NCBI GenBank assembly: GCA_963839685.1 | Contig: CAWIVS010000016.1 | Span: forward strand, 9,148-73,147 | Source: CADEED01 sp963839685 | GTDB lineage: Bacteria > Pseudomonadota > Gammaproteobacteria > Steroidobacterales > Steroidobacteraceae | Direction: 5' to 3' | Length of the DNA: 64,000 nucleotides | Part shown: piece after piece, positions 9,024-19,042 of the stretch | How positions within the stretch are numbered: position 1 is the first letter of the stretch | Layout: every line of letters starts with the position of its first letter | Program-made: the position numbers and the translations under genes | The notes under the pieces: generated by a model | Told to the model about the DNA's origin: nothing | Databases searched by the model: none | The model's input: the letters and a program-made list of their open reading frames with translations, nothing else

Positions 9024-9348
9024 GGCTGATCCTCCTGTAAAGAGAGCGGAAAACAAGCCGATGACGCGTGCCTGACTCATCGCTTGCCGGCGTGAGAGGC
9101 GAGTCCGAAACGTGTCAGTCGGTACGCTGATATAGACGCGCGACCAGGCGTATCGGTTGCAATGAGTCGAAGGGATTGCGCCGGGGCGTGAGCGGACAGC
9201 GCCGAGCGGAAAGCGGGCGCCTGAATTGCTTTTTTTGGAGCGCTAGTTTGGCGCAAGAGTGTCCGCTGCGGACACAGCGGACAGTTTTCAGTATTGCCAG
9301 GCGCAAGCGCCACGACGGAAAGCGCCGCCGAAGCGGCGGCGTACGTAA
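9024..9348. other. Intergenic region with hairpins
   Basis: About 325 bases between the ParB-like gene and the small exported protein, both read leftward. It holds two hairpins: GTCCGCTG/CAGCGGAC at 9261-9282, nested in the palindrome GTGTCCGCTGCGGACAC at 9259-9275, and CGCCGCCG/CGGCGGCG at 9323-9341. The latter is just past the ParB-like stop and is probably its terminator. The promoter of the small exported gene should also lie here. No further gene seen. Confidence 0.4.
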
Positions 9349-10351
9349 TTATTCGGAAGACTCGGCGCCGGCGGCGACGAATGCCAGGTCGCTCATGTTC
9401 ACTTTGGCGAGGTCGAACTTCTTCGCCGACGCCACCATGCGCAGCAGCGCCTGCGCGATGGGCATGACGGGCTTCTTGTCGCCGGCCTTCATCTTGTGGA
9501 AACGAACCGGGTTTATACGCGCCACCACGTAGCTGCGCAGGTAGGGTGACTTCATGCCGCGCGCCTGCAGCTCGGCGACGATGCGTTTGACCTCGGTGTC
9601 GATCTCCTGCAGGCGCGAGGCGTACGCGCTGCGCTCGCGCAGCGCCACCGGCAAGGGCTTGCTGGTCAACCTATCTACCTTCTTGAGCACGGGGCTGTAG
9701 GCGCCGCCGCCGAAACGCAGGTTCTGCTCGTAGACCAGGCCGAGCGTGAGCAGTTCCGCGGCCTCGAACTCGGCCGCGAACGAAGCCTCGGTGCGTGATG
9801 GTTCGCGCTTCGCGAGGTTGCGCGCCATGCGCATCACCTCGAGCGACTTGTCCTTGAGGTTGTGCGCCTTCTCGGTATTCAGGGCGAGGATGCGATACGA
9901 GAGGCTCTCGTCGGGCGAGATCAGCACGGTGATCTGCTTGAGCCCCAGGACCTTGGCCGCCGCCAGCCGGTGCCGGCCATTCGGTGTCCAGAATCTCCCG
10001 TCCTCGCCGCGCACCACGATGAGCGGATCGAGGAAGGCCGCGGTCGCCTCGATGGCTTCCGCCAGGCGCTTGGCGTGCGTCGGCGAGAGGTCGCGCTGAA
10101 ACGGCGTGGGCTGCACCGCGCTGAACGGCAGTGACGCCAGCAGCAATGGACGGCCGCCGAGCGGTTCGCGATAGGCGCCCAATGGCGCGCCCCCGGCCTG
10201 GCGCACCAGGTCAACGACTGCCGCGATATCGGCGTGATCAATGGGCAGTGCCACTTCAATGGCGGCGAGGCCGCGCTTGACGCGTTCGGCGCCAGCTTCG
10301 GCCGCGTTTGCTCTTGTCTTTCTTAGGCGCCGCCTTTTTCTTCGCTGCCAT
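9349..10351 (-). CDS. Orphan ParB/Srx-fold protein (one frameshift)
   Basis: Protein of about 330 residues with a ParB N-terminal-type domain: LPFSAVQPTPFQRDLSPTHAKRLAEAIE, then WTPNGRHRLAAAKVLG, which corresponds to the ParB GxRR-like box with GRHR. A long C-terminal helical region ends FVAAGAESSE. ATG 10351 begins MAAKKKAAPKKDKSK, a lysine-rich start. The frame changes at the AAA/TTT run at 10307-10309, where removal of one base joins KDKS to NAAEAGAERVKRG. There is no parA or parS-like array next door, so it may be a stand-alone regulator or CTPase rather than part of a segregation system. Confidence 0.7.
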
Positions 10352-10383
10352 GTTCGCCTCGTTCGTGTGCGTTGCCGACGAAT

Positions 10384-11623
10384 GATGCGCGCTGCCGCGC
10401 TCATAGGTGAAATAGGCCCAGGCCCAGTTGATGAGCACGATGAGCCGGCTGCGGAATCCGATCAGGAACTAGATGTGCAGGACCAGCCAGAACCACCAGG
10501 CGAGGATCCCGACAGGCGCAGCGTCGGCAGTTGCGCGACGGCCGAGTGTCGGCCGATGGTCGCCAGCGCACCCCAATCCTTGTAGCGGAACGGCGCGTGG
10601 TTGCGCGCCCGGCGATGCGCGCCAGGATATTGTCGCGCCGCGCGATTCGCCCATCTGCTTGGCGGCCGGGCGCCATGCCCGGCACTGGCTTGCCGTCCTG
10701 CTGCAGGCTGGCGAGATCGCCGGCGACGAACACCTCCGGATGCCCGGGCAGCGACAGATCCTCCGCGACGCGCACGCGTCCAGCGCGATCGAGCTCGGCG
10801 CCCCCGCATCGCGGACAAGTTGTTTGCCGAGCGGTGAGCGCGGCGACGCCGGCGGCCCACAGGATGGTGCGCGCGGCGAGCGCTGTCCACCGAACGCGAC
10901 GAAGCTGCTCGCCGATCTCGGTGACCGGTGCGCCGGTGTGCACTTCGACCCCGAGGTGCTCGAGTTGCGCGCGCGCCTTGTCCGAGAGCTTTCGGCGAAG
11001 GTGGCCAGTACGCGCGGGCCGGCCTCGATCAGCAACACGCGCGCCTTGCGCGAGTCGATGTGACGAAATTCGTTGCGCCAGCGTATGACGCGCGATCTCC
11101 GCGAGCGTGCCGGCGAGCTCGACGCCCGTCGGGCCGCCGCCGATCACCGCGAAGGTCAGGCAGGCATCGCGTTCGCGTCACTCGGCGTGGCTTCGGCCCG
11201 TTCGAACGAATCGAGGATGCGGCGCCGGATCGCGAAGGCGTCTTCAGGGTCTTGAGGCCGGGCGCGAACTGCGCCCAGTCATCGTGGCCGAAATAGGCAT
11301 GCGTGGCGCCGCTCGCGACCAGCAGGTAGTCGTATTCGATGCTGCGCTCGCCAAAGTGAAACGCGCCGCGCCTGGGTGTCGATGCGCGCACCTCGCCCAT
11401 GAGCACGGTGACATTGCGCTGCTTGCGCAAGTATGTGACGCAGAGGCGCGGCGATCGAAGGCGCGGCGAGGCCCGCGGTCGCCACCTGGTAGAGCAGCGG
11501 CTGGAACAGGTGGTGGTTGCTGCGATCGATCAGGGTAATGTCGACCGGCGCCCGACGCAGTCGCCGCACCGCCCACAATCCGGCGAAGCCGCCACCAATG
11601 ACCACGATCTTTCTTCCGGACAT
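10384..11623 (-). pseudogene. ndh: Type II NADH dehydrogenase, heavily disrupted
   Basis: Remnants of a complete NDH-2 flavoprotein can be read across all three frames. In order: KIVVIGGGFAGLWAVRRL (FAD site), HHLFQPLLYQVATAGL, YDYLLVASGATHAYFG, FAVIGGGPTGVELAGTLAEIA (NADH site), GHPEVFVAGDLASL, PFRYKDWGALATIGR, and the C-terminal INWAWAYFTYERG. At least eight frame changes of both signs occur in 1.2 kb. In addition there is a TAG at 10469-10471 where the family has Tyr (LHI-stop-FLIGFR). This density far exceeds that of neighbours. Intact NDH-2 would oxidise NADH and reduce quinone at the inner membrane. Either true decay or a very poor local consensus. Confidence 0.8.
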
Positions 11624-11687
11624 TCATGACGAAAACTTAACCGAAACCTGCGCGCTGCCGCCGCGCTAAAATGTTCAAGCAGCCATC

Positions 11688-13239
11688 ATGAAATCCATCA
11701 AGCAGCAGGACCTGATCGCAAGCGTCGCAGACGCCTTGCAGTACATCTCGTACTTCCATCCGCCCGACTACATCCGCGCGCTCGGCACCGCCTACGAGCT
11801 GGAACAGTCGCCGGCGGCACGTGACGCGATCGCGCAGATCCTCACCAACTCGCGCATGTGCGCCGAAGGACGGCGCCCCATCTGCCAGGACACCGGCATC
11901 GTGGTGGTGTTCGCGAAAGTGGGGATGAACCTGCGCTGGGATGCGCAGCCTGGGCTTCGAGGAGATGATCAACGAAGGTGTGCGCCGCGCCTATCTACAT
12001 CCCGACAACAAGCTGCGCGCCTCGATCGTCGCCGACCCGAATTTCACGCGCAGAGAATACCCGCGACAACACGCCCGCCGTCATTCACACGCAGCTCGTG
12101 CCCGGTGACGAGCTCGAGATCACCGTGGCGGCCAAGGGCGGCGGATCGGAGAACAAGTCCAAGTTCGTGATGCTGAATCCGTCGGATTCGCTGGTCGACT
12201 GGGTGCTCAAGACCGTGCCGCTGATGGGTGCCGGCTGGTGCCCGCCGGGCATGCTGGGCATCGGCATCGGCGGCTCGGCCGAGAAAGCCATGCTGCTCGC
12301 CAAGGAAGCGCTCATGGAGCCCATCGACATGGCGGAGCTCAAGGCGCGCGGGCCCGGGAACGAAGCACCGAGGAGCTGCGCATCGAGCTGTACGAAAAGG
12401 TCAACGCGCTCGGCATCGGGGCGCAGGGTCTCGGTGGCCTATCCACCGTGCTCGACGTGAAGATCCTCGAGTACCCGACCCATGCGGCGTCCAAGCCGGT
12501 CGCGATGATCCCCAACTGCGCGGCGACCCGGCACGTGCATTTCACGCTCGACGGCAGCGGCCCGGCGGAGCTCGTGCCGCCGAAACTCGCCGACTGGCCG
12601 AAGATAGATTGGGCGCCGGCCGCGAATGCGCGGCGCGTGAATCTGGACGCGTTGACGCGTGCCGAGGTCGGCAGCTGGAAGCCTGGCGAACAATTACTGC
12701 TCAGCGGCCGCATGCTCACGGGCCGCGACGCCGCCCACAAACGCATCGCCGACCTGTTCGCGAAAGGCGAAGTCCTGCCGGCCGGCGTCGATTTCCGCAA
12801 TCGCGTCATCTATTACGTGGGCCCGGTCGATCCGGTGCGCGGCGAGGTGGTGGGACCGGCGGGCCCGACCACCGCGACCCGCATGGACAAGTTCACCGAG
12901 ATGATGCTGGAGAAGACCGGCCTCATCGCCATGGTTGGCAAGGCCGAACGTGGTCCGGCCGGCGTGGAGGCGATCCGCAAGCATCGCGCCGCTTACCTGA
13001 TGGCCGTGGGCGGAGCCGCCTACCTCGTGTCCAAGGCCATCAAGGCCTCGCGTGTCGTCGCCTTCGAGGATCTCGGCATGGAAGCGATCTACGAATTCAC
13101 GGTGGAGGACATGCCGGTGACCGTGGCCGTGGACGCGAATGGTACCTCGGTGCACCAGACCGGCCCGGCGGAATGGAGTCAGAAGATCGCGGTTGGGGAC
13201 ATTCCTGTTTTCCGGTCAAAAGGGGACGTGCCTCGTTAG
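11688..13239 (+). pseudogene. Class I (Fe-S) fumarate hydratase, three frameshifts
   Basis: TCA-cycle enzyme interconverting fumarate and malate, [4Fe-4S] type, about 510 residues when frames are joined. Cysteine-bearing landmarks: RRPICQDTGIVVVF, GAGWCPPGMLGIGIGGS, MIPNCAATRHVHF. Others are LGGLSTVLDVKI, RDAAHKRIADL, GPTTATRMDKFTEMMLEKTGL and GTSVHQTGPAEW. Frame changes lie near 11946, 12052 and 12353-12372. The first two are one extra base each, the third one missing base. The last roughly 14 codons run into inverted repeat B, where its GGGGACATTCCTGTTTTC is read as GDIPVF, so the native C-terminus seems replaced. If the shifts are sequencing errors the enzyme may still be functional. Confidence 0.8.
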
Positions 13240-13310
13240 ATGGCCTGGCGCGATTCGACGCCGTGGACTTGAGGCGCGTCCCCTTTTGCTAGCAAACCAG
13301 GAATGTCCCC
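13195..13310. repeat. REP-like paired inverted repeat B (nested)
   Basis: Outer arms of 13 bases are perfect inverted copies: GGGGACATTCCTG at 13195-13207 and CAGGAATGTCCCC at 13298-13310. Inside them, 18-base arms with one mismatch pair: CAAAAGGGGACGTGCCTC at 13217-13234 and GAGGCGCGTCCCCTTTTG at 13271-13288. The outer arm shares GGGACATTCCT with repeat A, and the inner AAAAGGGGAC theme resembles repeat C. It separates the convergent fumarase and histidine kinase genes and supplies the fumarase stop codon at 13237-13239. Confidence 0.7.
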
Positions 13311-13328
13311 ACTAACTACGCGTGGGCG

Positions 13329-15530
13329 TCAGCCCTGACGAGGGAACCAGCAGCTGATCATGGTGCCGCGGGAGCGGCCGCTCTCGATGCGCAGGCTGCC
13401 GGCCATCATCTGCGCGCGGTAGTGCATGATGCGCAAGCCCAGCCCCTTGGATTGGTGCAAGGCCTGGTTGAAGCCGTGGCCGTTGTCGGTGATGCGCAGC
13501 AGGCCACGTTCACCGTCGTGACGCAGTTCGATCGTGACCTCGCCAGCCGCTCCATGCTGCGCGGCGTTGGTCACCGCCTCCTGCGCAATTCGATACAGGT
13601 GCAGCGCGTTCACCGATTCGAGTCCGCGTTCCAGCGAGTCGTCCGCTTCGCAACGCACATTGATGCGAAACATGGCGGACAGGCGTCGCGCCAGTTCCTC
13701 GAGCGCCAGCGCCAGGCCGCCACGATCGAAGGTCACCGGCGACAGGCCGCGCGCCAGCGCGCGCGCCGTGAAGATGGCGTCATTGACCAGCAGCGCGATC
13801 TCCTCGATCGCGGATGACAGCCCGGGTGCGTGGCGTTCGGCACGATTTTCCAGGCCACGCAACAGCAGCGCGATGCCGGTGAGCTCCTGGCCAAGGCCAT
13901 CGTGCAGGTCATTGCCGATGCGCTGCTGTTCGCGGTTGCTCGCTTCGAGCACTTCGCGCTCGAGCTGCCGCCGAGCGGTGGCGTCCTGCAGCATGGTCAG
14001 CCAGAAGCGTTCGCCGCGCAGCACCAGCGACGTGATGGCGGCTTCGATGAACAATGCGGCTGCTCCGTCCCTGGCGCCGCGCACCGTGAGCTCGCTGACC
14101 AGGGGTGTGCCGGCGCGCGCACCGGCATCGTCCGCGGACTCGGCGATGAGCCGGTCGAGTGGCGGATCGCAGGGGAGCTGGCTCAGGTGTTTGCCGATGA
14201 GCGTGCCCGAGATGAAGCCGAACATCCGGTCGAAGGACGGATTGGCCATGCGGATCACACCGCCGCTGTCCGACAGCACCACGCCTTCATGCATCACCTC
14301 GATGGCCAGCGCCTGGCTGCGCAACACCTCTTCACTGGTCTTGCGGTCGGTGATGTCGTGTACCACACCGATGTAGCGCTTCACGGTGCCGTCGAGCCCG
14401 AAGATCGGCTGATTGGCGAGGTGGATCCAGCGGGTGTCGCCGCGCAAGGTTTTTAACGCCAGCTCCACCTCGCTTCGTTCTCCCATGCGGATGCGCTGCC
14501 GGCGTTCGATGGCGCCGGCATGGTCGGACGGAAAGAACACGTGGCGCCAGCCGAGGCGATTGATGTCTTCGAAAGTGCCGCCGAAAAAAGTCTCCAGGCC
14601 AGGACTGGCCCAGACGATCTGCGCCTCGCCGTGCGCATCGACCGTGGCTTCATAGACGAATCCGGAGGTGAGCTCCGCGACGGTGCGGTAACGGAACTCA
14701 CTTTCGCGCAGCGCGTCACCTGCCTGTTTGCGTTCGGTGATGTCGACAGCGACGCCCACCACGCGCGTGAACTTTCCGGTGGCCGGATCAGCGATGGGAC
14801 GGTTCCTGACCTCGACCCAGCGCATGTGACCATCGCTGCGACGGATCGGCACGGTGAATTCGACCGTCTCGCCGGCGAGGTAGCGTTGCGTGCGGGCGAC
14901 GATGGCTTCCTCCCAGCCATCGCTGACATAAAAGCTCTTCCAGCCGCGTCGCCGGTACTCATCTTCATTGCAGCCGTACACCCGCGCGGTGCCCACCACC
15001 CACACGAGTTCATAATCGCCCTTCGCATTCATCTCGTACTCGTGCACCGCGCCCGCCGACAGATCGGCGACGGTGCGATAGCGGGCGTGATTCAGCGACA
15101 GGTCGTGCTCGTCGGACTTGCGGCGCGAGATGTCGCGCGAGTGCGTGATGACGCCGAGCACGGCGCTGTTGCCCAGCGCATTGACCGCGACGCTCTCCAG
15201 CCAGCACCAGCGGCCGTCCCGATGACGGAACCGGTACTCGAGGCGGTTCAGCTCGGTCTGCACATCCTTCGTGGCGAGAATGCGGCGAAAATGTTCGCGC
15301 ATTGCCGCAATGTCATCGGGATGCACGAAGTCGACAGCGTTACGGCCTAACAAATCGCGCGGCTGGTAGCCGAGCTCGCGCGACATCGCCTCATTGACGT
15401 AAGTAAAAACGCCGCTCGCATCCTGGACCGTGACGATCTCGAGCGCGTGTTCGGTGAGCGCGCGCAGTCGCGCATCGCCACTGTTGCGCGCACGCCTAAG
15501 TCGCACGTGGTTCTTCGCCTTGGCCTTCAA
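13329..15530 (-). CDS. Orphan multi-PAS sensor histidine kinase, NarL/DegS type
   Basis: Protein of 733 residues with no obvious membrane segment. Four PAS-type domains are seen, roughly residues 21-135, 145-268, 275-395 and 402-515. A HisKA_3 dimerisation helix carries the phospho-acceptor in QQRIGNDLHDGLGQEL (His543), and the HATPase domain (about 620-733) has TDNGHGF and GLGLRIMHYRAQMM. The TTG start at 15530 is supported by GGGAGG eight bases upstream; GTG 15506 is an alternative. HisKA_3 kinases normally pair with LuxR/NarL-type response regulators, but none is encoded here. The signal is unknown. Confidence 0.85.
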   Translation of the reverse strand: MKAKAKNHVRLRRARNSGDARLRALTEHALEIVTVQDASGVFTYVNEAMSRELGYQPRDLLGRNAVDFVHPDDIAAMREHFRRILATKDVQTELNRLEYRFRHRDGRWCWLESVAVNALGNSAVLGVITHSRDISRRKSDEHDLSLNHARYRTVADLSAGAVHEYEMNAKGDYELVWVVGTARVYGCNEDEYRRRGWKSFYVSDGWEEAIVARTQRYLAGETVEFTVPIRRSDGHMRWVEVRNRPIADPATGKFTRVVGVAVDITERKQAGDALRESEFRYRTVAELTSGFVYEATVDAHGEAQIVWASPGLETFFGGTFEDINRLGWRHVFFPSDHAGAIERRQRIRMGERSEVELALKTLRGDTRWIHLANQPIFGLDGTVKRYIGVVHDITDRKTSEEVLRSQALAIEVMHEGVVLSDSGGVIRMANPSFDRMFGFISGTLIGKHLSQLPCDPPLDRLIAESADDAGARAGTPLVSELTVRGARDGAAALFIEAAITSLVLRGERFWLTMLQDATARRQLEREVLEASNREQQRIGNDLHDGLGQELTGIALLLRGLENRAERHAPGLSSAIEEIALLVNDAIFTARALARGLSPVTFDRGGLALALEELARRLSAMFRINVRCEADDSLERGLESVNALHLYRIAQEAVTNAAQHGAAGEVTIELRHDGERGLLRITDNGHGFNQALHQSKGLGLRIMHYRAQMMAGSLRIESGRSRGTMISCWFPRQG

Positions 15531-15926
15531 TCCGACAGCCTCCCGATCTCACGATGGTGGAAGTTTGCCTCGGTCGGTGTCGGAAACCGGTGCTTCTTGT
15601 TGGCGCAACTGTGGCCTGAGCACAACGACATGGGGCCCCGTATTGGGGCGCAATTTATAAACCATTGAAATTAAAGGATTAAAAATTCAAATGGCGGCCT
15701 AAAACGGCTCGTCGCATCGGATGTTGTTTGTTGCGTGGACGCTGTAGTAGGCTTCGCCGCACTGCAGGGGTTAAGGCCGAGACAAAGCGTAAGTCACGTA
15801 CGCGGGCTACTTCAGGGTTCTGAAGGTCGGCCGCGTACTTTACAGATTTGCTTCGGAATTGAGTCCTGTTGCTTGTCCGACGATTGGGCAGGCGCACCAA
15901 ATTTATAAACTATCAAGGGATCAGTC
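15531..15926. promoter_or_regulatory. Divergent control region with AT-rich direct repeat
   Basis: 396 bases between the histidine kinase (leftward) and the TonB receptor (rightward), locally AT-rich at 15650-15695. A 14-base sequence, AATTTATAAACCAT at 15652-15665, recurs as AATTTATAAACTAT at 15900-15913, immediately before the receptor ribosome site AAGGGA (15915-15920). The repeated block could be an operator. No convincing gene is present; a 73-codon minus frame across it has no ribosome site and no family features. Confidence 0.45.
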
Positions 15927-18900
15927 ATGGCTAAACACCTATCAGTGCGGCAGGCCGTTCGACTTGCTCTCCTCGCGAGTGCAACTCCGGCGGTGCTGAC
16001 TTCGCCTGCGTTCGCTCAAGAGCAAGACGCAGCCGATTCGATGGATGAAGTGGTCGTCACCGGTTCGCGCATCGTTTCTCCGAATCTTCAGAGCATCAGC
16101 CCGGTCACCGCGATCGGCGCAGAAGAACTGAACATCGCGGGCAAGACGCGCATCGAGGACGTTCTCAACCAGCTCCCGCAGGCATTCGCTGCGCAGGGCT
16201 CCAACATTTCCAACGCTTCCGACGGTACCGCGTCGGTTGACCTGCGCGGCCTCGGCGCGCAGCGCACCCTCGTGCTGGTCAACGGCAAGCGCATGATGCC
16301 TGGCGATCCGGACGGCGGCAGCGCGGCCGACCTCAACCAGATTCCGCTGAGCCTCGTGAAGCGCGTCGACGTGCTCACGGGCGGCGCTTCTTCGGTGTAC
16401 GGCGCTGACGCCGTCGCCGGCGTTGTGAACTTCGTGATGGACAACGAGTTCGAAGGCGTTCGCTTCGACTACAACTACAGCTTCTACCAACCACGAGAAC
16501 GATCAGGACACGGCGCAGGATATCAACGAACTAAAGGGCAACCCGCTGCCTGACAGCTCGGTGAACGTGGGTTACAGCAAGGACTTCTCGCTCGCCGTGG
16601 GTATCGGCGGCGCGGAAGGCCGAGGTCATGCGACTTTCTACGCCACCTATCGTGAAGTGGACCCGGTGCTGCAGGCCCAGTTCGACTACAGCGCCTGCAC
16701 ACTGAACCTGGCAGTAGCCGGCACCGATTTCGCCTGCGGCGGCTCGGGCACGGCAGATCCGGCGCAGTTCCTGATCGTCAACCCGGTGACCGGCAATCTT
16801 GGAGTCGGACGCACGTTCAACCCCGACGGCACGATGCGTGACTTCACCCCGAACGACCAGTACAACTTCGGCCCCGTCGAACTACTTCCAGCGTCCGGAT
16901 GAGCGCTATACCGCTGGCGTGTTCGGCAATTTCAAGCTGAGCGATGCCGCCGACGTGTACGGCGAATTCATGTTCATGGACGACCGCTCGGTGGCGCAGA
17001 TCGCTCCCTCGGGCGCGTTCCTCGGCGCGGCCACGTTCTCGGTCAACTGCAACAACCCGTATTTCTCGCCGTCGATGCGCACGGAGATCTGCGGAACCCT
17101 CGGCGGATGATGAATTCGGCCAGCTCCTCATCGGCCGCCGCAACACGGAAGGTGGCGGGCGCCAGGACGACATCGGTCACGAGTCGTATCGAATCGTGGC
17201 GGGCGTGCGCGGCGACATCAACGACGTGCTGAGCTACGACGCCTACTACCTGAACGGCGAAGTGAAGCGCAACAGCACCTACCTGAACGACTTCTCGACC
17301 CGTCGTACGGCTCTCGCGCTGAACGCCGCCGCCGGACCCGGCGCGACGGCAGCGTCCAGTGTCTGGTCAACGTCGATGCCGACGCGGGCAACGACGACGC
17401 CAACTGCGTGCCATGGAACATCTGGCAGGATGGCGGCGTCAATCCGGCGGCTCTGGCGTATCTGCAGACTCCCGGCTTCCAGCGCGCCACGGCTCGTACC
17501 GAGATCGTGCACGCCGACATGACGGCCGACCTGTCCAACTCGGTGAAGCTCGGCAGCACCGAAACCGGCCTGGTGGTCAACTTCGGCGCGGAGTACCGCT
17601 CGGAGAAGACCGACTTCCAGGTGGACGAAGCCTTCAGGACCGGCGACCTCTCCGGCCAGGGTGGCGCGACGCTGCCGGTGACCGGCCGCTTCGACGTCCA
17701 GGAACTGTTCGCCGAAGCACGTCTGCCCCTCATCGAGGGCAAGACGGGTGCCCAGACGCTGTCGATCGAAGCGGGCTACCGCTATTCGGACTACAGCACC
17801 GGCTTCACCACGGACACCTACAAGGCCGGCATCGACTGGGCGCCGATCGACGCCCTGCGCTTCCGCGCCAGCTTCCAGCACGCGGTCCGCGCGCCGAACG
17901 TCGGCGAGTTGTTCTCGTCACAGTCGATCGCGCTCGACGGCACGGAAGATCCCTGCGCAGGTAACTTGGGCGATGCCGACCCGGACAATGATCCGACCAG
18001 GACAGCGGCCGAGTGCGCGCTGACGGGCATGACGGCGGGTCAGTACGGCAACGTGCCGCAGAATCCGGCCGGCCAGTACAACGGCCTGCTGGGTGGTAAT
18101 CCGGAGCTCGATCCCGAGACTTCGGACACCATCTCGTTCGGCTTCGTGCTGCGTCCGCCGGTGGGCGACCTCAGCATCGCGGTCGACTACTTCGACATCA
18201 AGGTCGAAGACACGATCAGCAGCACGGTCGGTGGCAACGCCGACACGTACATCACCAACTGCCTCGATTCGGGTGATCCGTACTTCTGCGGCCTGGTGCA
18301 TCGTGACGAGTTCGGTTCGCTGTGGCTGTCCGCGACCAATGCCTACATCGTCGACACCAGCCTGAACCTCGGTGAACTGCGTACCAACGGTGTGGACCTG
18401 CAGACGAGCTACACGCTCAATGCGGGCGAGCATCGCTTCGGGTTCAACCTGGTGGGCACGTACCTGACCGAGTACAGCAACGCGCCGTTGCCGGGCTTCC
18501 CGTCATATGACTGCATGGGCTTCTACGGCGGCACCTGCGGTGTCCCGGCGCCGAAATGGCGGCATAACTTCCGTACCAACTGGCGTACGCCCTGGGCTGG
18601 CCTCGACATCGCGGCCACCTGGCGCTACTTCGGTGATGCGGAATCCGAGCGTTTGAGCACCAACCCGCAGCTGAGTGGTGACGTCAACGCCAATGGCATT
18701 GCCACGAGTGTTCCGGCCTACAGCTACCTGGACCTCACCGCGAGCATGACCTTCGCCGAGAAGTTCACGTTCCGCGTCGGTGCCAACAACCTCCTCGACA
18801 AGACACCGCCGATCATTCCGTCCGGTGGTGTGGTCGACTGCCCGGCTGGTCCTTGCAATGGCAACACCTGGGCGCAGGTCTACGACTCTCTGGGTCGGCA

Positions 18901-18931
18901 GATCTTCGCGACGGTGACCATCGACTTCTGA
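15927..18931 (+). pseudogene. TonB-dependent outer-membrane receptor, four frameshifts
   Basis: Large outer-membrane receptor, about 990 residues when frames are joined, that would import a TonB-energised substrate. After the signal peptide (cleavage near SPAFAQ) come the TonB-box region DEVVVTGSRI, the plug domain (IEDVLNQLPQAF, SVDLRGLGAQRTLVLVNGKR, VDVLTGGASSVYGADAVAGVVNF) and a beta-barrel ending in FATVTIDF with terminal Phe. No STN domain. Frame changes lie near 16490, 16879, 17100 and 17350; the first two are one extra C each. The barrel has several extracellular-loop cysteine pairs. A neighbouring 2OG oxygenase and the AspH cluster hint at an unusual ligand. Confidence 0.8.
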
Positions 18932-18953
18932 TCGAAAGATCCGTTGAAGATGA

Positions 18954-18985
18954 GAACGGCGGGCTTCGGCCCGCCGTTCTTTTTT
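18954..18985 (+). terminator. Rho-independent terminator of the TonB receptor gene
   Basis: Perfect 11-base stem GAACGGCGGGC (18954-18964), TTCG loop and GCCCGCCGTTC (18969-18979), followed by a T-run to 18985. It lies 23 bases after the receptor stop and is the clearest intrinsic terminator in the window. Confidence 0.9.
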
Positions 18986-19042
18986 GTGCATTGTTTTTGT
19001 AGACAGGCGCGCAGCGCGGTGCGCAATCTTCGAGACTGCAGG

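Noticed and set aside
10256..10438. Short frame MLINWAWAYFTYERGS... read as a separate small gene
   Set aside because: It is the C-terminus of the broken NDH-2 running in frame into the first codons of the ParB-like gene, not a gene of its own.
15679..15900. 73-codon minus frame in the histidine kinase/TonB intergenic region
   Set aside because: No ribosome site, no recognisable sequence, and it spans the AT-rich control region.
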